Part shown: positions 56,071 through 64,000 of the stretch, in pieces | Position numbering within the stretch: position 1 is the first letter of the stretch | Layout of the letters: the number at the start of each line of letters is the position of its first letter | NCBI RefSeq assembly: GCF_026210795.1 | Contig: NC_089430.1 | Location: 4,774,001-4,838,000, forward strand | Origin: Rhizophagus irregularis | Taxonomy: Eukaryota; Glomeromycota; Glomeromycetes; Glomerales; Glomeraceae | Reading direction: 5' to 3' | DNA length: 64,000 nt | Program-made: the position numbers and the translations under genes | The notes under the pieces: model-generated | What the model saw: the letters and a program-made list of their open reading frames with translations, nothing else | Told to the model about the DNA's origin: nothing | Database searches by the model: none

Positions 56071-56343
56071 GGTGTAGTTAGCCGAAAAATTCAGCCGAAG
56101 GCGCAGTAAATTTCGGCTAACAACACCCAGCCGAAAAAAATTCATGTTGATTTTAAATATTTTATTGGTTCAACATCTACTATTTTCGGCTGAATATTTT
56201 CGGCTAACTACACTATTATTTAAAAAAAAGTGTATTTAGCCGAAAATATTCAGCCGAAAATAGTTTCATGAATTTTTTTCGGCTGGGTGTTATTAGCCAA
56301 AAATTTACTGCGCCTTCGGCTGAATTTTTCGGCTAACTACACC
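56071..56343. mobile_element. Fold-back MITE (273 bp), near-perfect palindrome
   Basis: The left arm starts GGTGTAGTTAGCCGAAAAAT and the right arm ends with its inverse, ATTTTTCGGCTAACTACACC. The arms pair for more than 75 bp, and the inner part pairs again (TTTTCGGCTGAATATTTTCG against its inverse). AGCCGAAAA/TTTTCGGCT words repeat throughout. Flanks are AT-rich (TTAATAAT / ATTTATTAA), so a target duplication is not certain. Confidence 0.85.
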
Positions 56344-56623
56344 ATTTATTAATAAAAAATAATAGCAATAATAATAAAGTAAATATAAATACAATGTTGA
56401 TGTCATTCTTGATCAAAACTTTAATACTTGAAGATTTCATATTCATTATATCATCATTATTTCGAAAGTTTTTTGAATCGGGAAGATTAATATATAGCAT
56501 CAATATATTAGTACATATTAGTACGTTTTATAAAAGATTATTATCATTAATATAATGATATTTCGCCAAAATGTTTAACATATTAGGATTAAGAATTTGA
56601 GAAAACTGAAAGTATGATTCAAG

Positions 56624-59600
56624 CAATTTTAAAATGTGCAATGTCTACTCCTGTCAGGACTTAGAATCGTAAATATTACCTATTATTTTGCCTGATCTTA
56701 ATATTTGAAAATAACTGATACATTATCTGGAGTTATTAACTATCTACTAAAATAAAATAATAAACCATTAACATGTTTTCCAGTTAGGAATTTTTATCTT
56801 AAATAAACATAATAAGTCTGATTGAATATTAATAATTCGTTATCTGTTATAGCAAAAACACTTTTAAATCAAAAATTTTAATAGTAAGAGTAAAGTGAGT
56901 AAAGTGATTGTAAACTTATTTCAATTTAATACAATCACATGATGCCAAACTTTAATAACAATAGAATTTTAATCATACAATAATAAAAACAAAAAGATAA
57001 TACAAATGTTGTGTACTGTAAAAGAATATAACTTTAAATAAATAAACCCAAAAGATGAAAAACTAACTAATTTAATAAACTAAATAATATTCTTTGATTT
57101 GCCTGTAATATAAGAGATAAAATGAGTTAACTTTTAACTTTTAAAATTATTTCTTAAAAAAAAATTGAAATATATACGTACCATCATTATCTTCAATAGT
57201 CAATTGAGAAATATCAATTTGTAAAGATTCTATTTAATGAGATAAGATATATTAGTATTTTTACATTTAATTCATACAAAATTATTACAGTATTTACCTG
57301 AAAATTTTTCACTAATTATATTGTCATTTTGTTCATCATAATAATCATCTGAATTTTTTGGTTCTGGAAGATTATTAAAATTAAGTAGTCTACTTGTATA
57401 AACAGCTTCAGAATGTGTCTTGTATGATAAACTAGTTGATGGTACACTGCTAGTTGGTAAACTATTATTGATTTCTTCTGCTTCTTTTATTTGTTTTTTT
57501 ATTTCTGATCGATTGTCATAAGTCCCATAAGTCCATTGATATAGAACACTTTGAACTTCATTTGCCATAGGCCGATTTAATGGATTTGCATCCAAGCATC
57601 TTTTGATTAAATTCACAATCAATTGAGGTACTTTAATATTAATAAATCTTGGTCTAAGTCCTTGACAAATTTTTATTGCTAAATTATTGTCATGGCTTAC
57701 ATCATGATATGGGGGAAGTCCAGAAATTACTTCATACATAATTATACCAAAACTATAAAGATCAGCAGCTTTAGTATAATTTTGCCCTCTTAAAACTTCG
57801 GGAGCAATATAAGGTAAAATACCGTATATACTGTTTTTTGTATTTTCCGATGCATTATAATCTGCAGGTTTACATAATCCCATATCAGTTATAATGGAAT
57901 GATATTTGAAATGCAGTATATTTCCAATATGTAAATCTCGATGAATTAATTCTTTTTCATGAGTACTCTTAAGTCCGAGTGAAATTTGGTATAAATTTAT
58001 TAGCTTAGTATTCCAAGTTAATTCATAATGATTTTTATCCAAATAAGTTCTTAAACTGCCATTTTCTGCATATCTCAAAACCATCATGTAATTTTTTGTT
58101 TCTGGGTCTTGTGTAATTCCATAAACTCTAACAACCGAAATTATTCCATCTCCAATAGTTTTACAATGCATTGTTATCTAAATATACATTTAAAAAATCC
58201 GTTAGTAAAAATCGTATTTAAAAATTTCATTAAATTAAGAAACTAGGCAATACCTCATTGATAAATTTTAATGTAACATTTTCTGAATTATTTAAACTTT
58301 TCAGAGCTACAAACTTATCTGGAGTATAGTGACATCGTTCCCAATTTTCATTTTTATTATCCCAATCATTAATATATCCATCAATCCATTTTACTCTATA
58401 CACTTCTCCAAAACCACCTTTTGCAATATATTCAATATCATATAATTTATTGTAAGGTATCCACTCTAATACTTGATCATAAAAATTCGCTGATAGTTGA
58501 TTATCTTGAATAAATTTGTCAATATCGTTATTTACCACTAGCCCAATTTTTAAAATTTCGTTGAAAACGTTTTATATTACATGCTTTACAGTATTCATTT
58601 CCAGTATTTTCCTGTTTACAATATTTACACAGCATAGTTCAATAGATAAATTTAGAAAACTTTATTAAATGGTTAATAAAAATGTGCAACTCAACAATAG
58701 CAGAAAAAGCTGAATGTTACCTTGAAAAACTTTTTTTCCGATTTACGTTCTCCCTATTTACACATACACGACATAAGTGTCGACAAAATAATTACTGCGT
58801 CAAATGTTAGACAAAAATGATATACAGTATTGAATTTATTTTTTCTTTATTGTAATTACTGTAAGCTTTAGATCCTAAATAAATCAATTCTACAAAAATA
58901 CATTATGCATTTGAATGATATATGATAAAATACATAATTCTCGTAAATCTAATTTACGTACGCTTATTTTTAAAAAAAACACGCGCTTAAATTCAGTTTA
59001 ATCATGTGATTGTTCACATCAGAATCTTGCTTTTCAAACACATCAATGTGATTACATAAGTGTGTAAATTGAAAATAACAACTTTTAGTAGAAATTTTCA
59101 TTTTGTAACTTTTTAACTATTGTTTTAATACATAGTTTATTTATTAAAACTGAGCCTTCGTAATACACTAGACTTTTTTTATCTTCCATTATCATATGGC
59201 TCGATGGGCTCTATTAATTTTATAGAATCAAATTTGTGTGATCGGTAGTTTAACTAAATTTAATTACTCTTCATTCTTTTCTTCAAATTAAAAAGTCCAA
59301 GCAATTAATATTATCTCCTGTTTCAAATTAGTGTATCAGGTGACTTTTCGATCAATTATATACCAGAAAGCAACCAAAAACAAATTAAGTGCAAAACCAA
59401 ATAATAATATAAATTTATCTCGCACATTAATTAAAAAAATAAATTTATTAAGGAAGAACAATAACTATATGAAAAATTAAAATTTTTTGTTAGATTATAA
59501 TGAAATAAAATTATTCCTTTAAAAAAAAAAAACTTCCCTTATATTAAACATTTAGATATTTAGAGACAAGAATGTATGAACCATTAAGGAAGCTAAGTTA

Positions 59601-59830
59601 AAATTAATTATTGTAAAAAATTGCAAATTTACAAAAAAACTAAATAAGTCTTCTCGTCCTAATAAAAACAGACTCAAAAATAAACTTTTATAATCAAACT
59701 TACGGAGTTACGGTAGAACCGTTGGAATCGTTTGTAGGAACCTCAAACTTAGTATTACCTTTAAAGAAATCTTTCACATGAAAACCTAACTAAAAAATAA
59801 ACTTTTAAATAAATTTGATTAATAAAAGTT
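56624..59830 (+). repeat. Segmental duplication, copy B (partner 12632-15793)
   Basis: Collinear with copy A. This copy keeps the kinase gene at 57080-58635 and lacks the 1.39-kb block seen at 13499-14888. The last clearly shared part is CTTACGG, GTAGAACCGTTGGAATCG and TTTAAAGAAATCTTTCA (about 59700-59780). Confidence 0.85.
57080..58635 (-). pseudogene. TKL-type kinase, four exons, one frameshift (about 443 codons)
   Basis: Exons on the reverse strand: 58635-58254, 58177-57298, 57229-57182, 57102-57080, all with GT...AG introns. ATG 58635 gives a zinc-ribbon start (MLCKYCKQENTGNEYCKACN). One extra A in AAA at 58531-58533 breaks the frame after WASG relative to paralogues that read SGNND. The rest is open: LEWIPYNKLYDIEYIAKGGF with GEVYRVKW, FVALKSLNN (ATP lysine), ITQDPETKNYMMVLRYAENG, LIHRDLHIGNIL (HRD and Asn intact), IITDMGLCKPA (DMG), ILPYIAPEVLRGQNYTKAAD, the family tail SEAVYTSRLLNFNNLPEP, and short last exons (ESLQIDISQLTIEDNDG, KSKNII). 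Apart from one base it looks like an active kinase, so a sequencing error or recent inactivation are both possible. Confidence 0.75.
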
Positions 59831-59849
59831 AAGTTGTAAAGAAAATGAC

Positions 59850-61950
59850 GTCGTGAAAACTAGTACGCACTTAAAATATCACACGCGTTCCATACAGATC
59901 TACATTGTTTATTATCAAATAAGGAAAGGCCTAGGACCGTTCTATTGTGTACACGTGTGTCACGTGACCTTTTTATATGTGATGTTTTACCACACACTAC
60001 ATGTCTCTGGCGGAGGTAAAACCGCCAATATACTCGTTACTATCATAACAAAGTTCTTCCTTATTTTAAACAACTAGTCAATATCGACGTGTCCGCTTGT
60101 ATAAGATGGACGACTTGTAATTTTTTACATAGTGGTACTTGGGAGTCATATAGAGATAGTCTCTTGTTTAATTTAGATCAGTTTTCACCAGTTCAATCCT
60201 TTTTAGACTCACATAATCCACCTAGAACTTAGTCCTTTAGCCTGTTCTTTGGTTTTTTTCGGGATTGGTGTCGTTATTGGGACCCACCCTTGTTTCGTTT
60301 TATTTACCAGAGTGGCGCCGTCCTCGGGCGGTTTGATTATAGCTTAGTATTAGATAGCGTTTGACTTTTGTTTTATCTTTTGTTCTTGTCTATCTTTCTG
60401 TAATCTAGTTCACGTGGATTTTAAAAATAAAAATAAAAACTCTGGCGGAGGTAAAACTGTGGCGGTTGATTCAGCGGCAGAGAAATATGATAGATCACTC
60501 ATGGTTGTAGTAGAGTCAGATTCTGGAGGTGTTCGTCTTAAAAGTACGTCCGGTCGTTGATAATAGATTGATCTTTTTTAGAAATGATATAGCTTGCTGT
60601 TCGCTCTTGTGGTCACGTCCTGAATAACGGTTAATTGTTGTCGTTGCTGCAACTAGCGACTTCTCATGTTTAGTCGTAGCCGTATTGGGGATAGACGTTA
60701 CGTTGAATCGTCTTCTAACCTTGTGGTCAAACAGATTGATATTATAAGTGTCACGATAATAGATTCGTAGGTCTCCATTTATGCCTGGTGGGATCGGAGG
60801 AAGGAGTTTCTTTTGCTTGTTGCGTTTATTGTTGCGTCTTATCCAATTCTTTTCACACCGTCTTTCTCTAATTTCGTCCGCTCGGGTGTGTGCATTTAAC
60901 GAAACATAGGAGTTTCTAAGTATTTTTCAGTATTTGTTTGATGACGGTAGGATTAAAAAAAATTCGGGTAGATACGTGTAGTAAATATGGTTTGTCGGAA
61001 TAATTGGTCCTAGATTTTGTTTGATGATACTTTTTGTCAAGCGATTCCATCACGTTGATTGTTTGGATGAGCGTATGACGTCGAAACGCAAATTGGAATA
61101 TTCTTTGTAGTTATATGCGTCTTCTGCGTGCGTGTAGGTTCTGGTTAAAAGTATCCGCTGGGTAATGGTCATTAATGATGTCAATTTTTTGGTTTTTATA
61201 TTTTTTGATGGTAACTGTAACTAACGCCTAAGCGATTAGAATGAACTTCTTTTTTGCTGTGGGCTTGTTGTGAAATGGTAGGTGTCAAGGTTGTCAAAGT
61301 TTGTTTATTTTCTGCTTTCGCTTGCTTTTTATTTTTATTATTAGCGGCCAGATGTTTTTCATTTGGTCTTTACGGTTCAGTGGCTAAGCCGGTACCAGCG
61401 TGGCGTAACGAGGTTGGATTGAGTATATGTTTTCCACATCTCCAACGACAATGCTCATAACGTAGGCACAATTTAATCCGCATCGGATATACAGTAAAAT
61501 CCCAGGTAGATCACGTGGGGTCCGGAACTAAACCGGATGAACGTATTGGTACGTCTATTATTATTAGTCTTATCTGAAATATGTCTATTGTTTATGGAAA
61601 AGTATTATTCTTTGAGTAACTCTCGTGGGCGTTTGAAATATTTGGTGACAATTTCATTTGAAAATTGTTTATTTAAGGAAAATACGTAGTTGAGATATGT
61701 CCCGATGAGGAAGGTATGTTACTTGTAGATCGGTTTGTATGTAGATGGTTATCAGATAAATGAATATCATTGGTGTAGAAAATTGATTGTTGATCGTCAG
61801 GGGGTGAATCTGCACTTTATGATAAAGAAAAGAGAAAATATCTTCCTTTTTTAGTATTATAAAGCGTTCCGCTACTCCGTGTGTCACAGTTTGTGTAAGG
61901 GCGTATATTTTTTGTGGCGAAGTTAAAAATATGAAGATATGGCCGGACGA
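59850..61950 (+). mobile_element. GC-richer eroded block, possible LTR-retroelement remnant
   Basis: Base composition changes here (more G/T, CG-containing words) compared with both flanks. At about 60305-60330 TTTACCAGAGTGGCGCCGTC resembles an LTR end followed by a TGGCGCC primer-binding site. Downstream a frame from about 60437 reads NSGGGKTVAVDSAAEKYDRS and LMVVVESDSGGVRLKSTSG, then stops. CTCTGGCGGAGGTAAAAC occurs twice (about 60004 and 60440). No reverse transcriptase, integrase or protease motif was found. Small ORFs (59853-60077, 61254-61460, 61669-61887) have no recognisable domain. Confidence 0.35.
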
Positions 61951-62196
61951 TATAGCCGAAGAACAGCCGGTATGGTAGAAGTGAGATCGTATTTAAAATT
62001 TTAATGGCCGACTGCCGATATTATATCATGTTTATTAATCAATTTATCAGATCATCACATGATAATTATTAGATTAGTGACCGCATGACCTTTATGATTG
62101 TAACACAATCAACAAACTTAAAAAACAACATTTCCTTTTAAATTCTTTTAAATTAAAAAAATTTAAAACTTTTTTTCGTTATTTTTAAAAAAAACA
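61951..62196 (+). promoter_or_regulatory. Upstream region of the F-box gene
   Basis: AT-rich leader with A/T runs directly before the ATG (AAAAAAAACAATGTC). No specific binding motif can be supported. Confidence 0.3.
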
Positions 62197-63648
62197 ATGT
62201 CTCAGCTTCCTGATGATTGCTTGAACGAGATTTTTGAACACTTAGAAGATGACAAATTTACTTTAAATTCATGCATATTAGTTAATCGTTATTGGTGTGA
62301 TGCATCTGTGAGAATTTATTGGAGGAATGTTCAGAATTATAGTACTTCGAATTTTAGTACTTTAATTGCTTGCCTTCCAAAAGAATCAAAAGAAATTTTA
62401 TATAATAATGGAATTGTTATTTCAACCCCAACTTTAAAATCTCCCATTTTCAATTATGCATCATTTTGTAAAATTCTATCAGTTAATCAAGTTTATAACA
62501 AAATTGATAAACTTCTTAAAAATCAACAAAATATTTCACCACAAAATATTAAAAATTATAAACTTATAGTAGCGCAAGAAATATTTCAAATGTTCATGAA
62601 AAAAATCTCTTCTTTAAAAAGTTTAACTTTTTATCAATTTCCAAATATGACTTTTAACTTTTATCCTGGAGCAAAAGATTGTTTTAAAAAACTCACAATA
62701 TTATGTTGTAGTTCAGCGATTCCAACAGAATTATTTTATCAATTATCTCAAACATGTTATAATATACAATCACTTAATATAGAATTTGATGCAATTATTT
62801 CTAATGGAATAGAAGATTTAATTTCTGTTCAAAGAAATTTGAAACTATTTGATATGACACTTTGTCGTGATCTTACATTTGGTGGACCGACAAGTATAAT
62901 TTTATCATCATTAATGTCAAAAATTCCTAATACTTTAATTAAATTAAATGTTTATGGAAGAGATAATTATTTTTTATTATCATCTATCGCAAATTTCTCA
63001 AATTTACAAGAACTTAATTTATCATTTGATCATGATGAATATTTTATGAAGTTAGAATATGCCATTTTTCCACAATTAAAAGTTTTAATAATTCCAAAAG
63101 AATATCCAAGAAATGAGTCATTAATAAAATTCTTAGAAATTAATGGGAAAAATTTAAAAGAAATTTATATAAGTGAGGTTACAGGATATAATGATAATTC
63201 ATTAAATTTAGCTATTGCTAAGTTTTGTCCAAATCTTAAAAAACTTTCTGTTGGAATTGAATGTAAAGAATTGGAAACATTAAAAATAATTTTTAATAAT
63301 TGTAAAAATTTAGAAAGTATTAAAATTTGGTGTGGATGGAAATTCTTGAGCGAAAAAGAAGCGTTGGAAACATTTGCGAAATATTCACAAAATATTCATG
63401 AATTGATATTATATCATCAATTTAAAGAACGATTCGAATTACTTCCAGAAGAATTAGAATCTTTTTTTATAAAATGGATAGATCTTAAACCACAAAAATC
63501 ATTTTCATTAGTAGTTGTTAATTACGATGCAAATAGTTTAAATACAAATGATGAAAATATTGAAATAATTAACAAATATATTAAATTAGGCGTTATTAAG
63601 AAATTTAAAGTTACAGATTTCAAGGATAAAGAATATAATATATTTTAG
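62197..63648 (+). CDS. F-box/LRR-type protein, 483 aa
   Basis: An intact single-exon frame. The ATG is immediately followed by the F-box (residues about 2-45: SQLPDDCLNEIFEHLEDDKF, SCILVNRYWCDASVRIYWRN), so the start is well placed. The rest is leucine-rich-repeat-like (LKSLTFYQFPNM, NIQSLNIEFD, LIKLNVYGRD, FSNLQELNLSFD, LKEIYISEV, CPNLKKLSVG, CKNLESIKIWCG). This is the usual architecture of SCF substrate receptors: the F-box binds Skp1 and the repeats bind the target. Target unknown. It is on the opposite strand and only distantly similar to the F-box gene at 53643-55304. No signal peptide or membrane segment. No lesion. Confidence 0.87.
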   Translation: MSQLPDDCLNEIFEHLEDDKFTLNSCILVNRYWCDASVRIYWRNVQNYSTSNFSTLIACLPKESKEILYNNGIVISTPTLKSPIFNYASFCKILSVNQVYNKIDKLLKNQQNISPQNIKNYKLIVAQEIFQMFMKKISSLKSLTFYQFPNMTFNFYPGAKDCFKKLTILCCSSAIPTELFYQLSQTCYNIQSLNIEFDAIISNGIEDLISVQRNLKLFDMTLCRDLTFGGPTSIILSSLMSKIPNTLIKLNVYGRDNYFLLSSIANFSNLQELNLSFDHDEYFMKLEYAIFPQLKVLIIPKEYPRNESLIKFLEINGKNLKEIYISEVTGYNDNSLNLAIAKFCPNLKKLSVGIECKELETLKIIFNNCKNLESIKIWCGWKFLSEKEALETFAKYSQNIHELILYHQFKERFELLPEELESFFIKWIDLKPQKSFSLVVVNYDANSLNTNDENIEIINKYIKLGVIKKFKVTDFKDKEYNIF

Positions 63649-64000
63649 TTATTGGGTAGGTGGTTGAAATATTACTGAACTTCGAAGTTTCCTAATTTAG
63701 ATTTTGATCAATAAATTGATTATTTTCGAATAATTAATCTATGTCCAGTACCTAATAATTATGTTACTTTTATGTAGACACTCATGATCATGCTTTTATG
63801 CATCATGGTATTGTGAGAATAAATAAACTCATTAATAAATTATTTTAAACTATATTTTTTTCTCTGTCTCTTTTCTTATACTTATCGTTATATATTCAAA
63901 TAAAATGTCTCAAACGAAACAAAAAATTTAAAAAGTAAAAGAAATAAAGTACTACATGCCTTTAATTCATTTTATTTTATTTTGCGTTTTTTGGCCCTTT
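63649..64000. other. 3' flank of the F-box gene
   Basis: Non-coding in this window. AATAAA-like words at about 63820 could serve polyadenylation. An ATGTCTCAAACG at about 63905 opens only a very short frame. Confidence 0.4.

Overview
This window is AT-rich eukaryotic DNA, most likely from the nuclear genome of an arbuscular mycorrhizal fungus of the Rhizophagus irregularis type. The evidence is the family mix: lineage-expanded tyrosine-kinase-like kinases with an N-terminal zinc-ribbon segment and the EWIPYDRF lead-in, F-box/LRR proteins opening with a SCILVNR-type F-box, short introns with CTAAC-type branch sites, and dense TIR elements. This is inference from recognised families; no database search was run. 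It is an accessory, repeat-dominated region with few intact genes.

Layout. 1-2340: tandem intron-like repeats, then an array of very short exons whose introns carry hairpins at the 5' splice site and the branch site. 2340-12600: mostly non-coding, with a duplicated segment, an intronless proteasome alpha-2 copy inserted in one of its copies, a 716-bp TIR element and several small MITE-like elements. 12632-15793: copy A of a segmental duplication whose copy B is at 56624-59830; A has lost the kinase body that B keeps, and A carries an extra 1.39-kb block. 17290-18730: palindromic tandem repeats and a decayed reverse-strand gene. 18953-19861: an intact coiled-coil/HMG-like protein gene. 20941-30660: a tandem array of broken kinase modules, peppered with hAT-type elements that have 8-bp target duplications inside kinase exons, one of them a 3.4-kb element with a 1.1-kb fold-back element nested in it.

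30660-64000: long non-coding stretches surround one complete six-exon kinase gene (35469-37330, minus), two decayed aldo-keto reductase copies with complementary lesions (40290-42328 and 46803-48826), a kinase pseudogene split by a hAT element (50843-52334), two intact F-box/LRR genes (53643-55304 minus; 62197-63648 plus), a nearly intact kinase with one frameshift (57080-58635, minus), and a GC-richer block at 59850-61950 that looks like an eroded retroelement.

Genes that look functional are the coiled-coil/HMG-like protein, one kinase and two F-box proteins, which fit signalling and ubiquitin-targeting families. There is no operon logic. The dominant story is duplication, unequal recombination and repeated hAT insertion into kinase paralogues. 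The most unusual signal is the hairpin-intron array at 891-2318.
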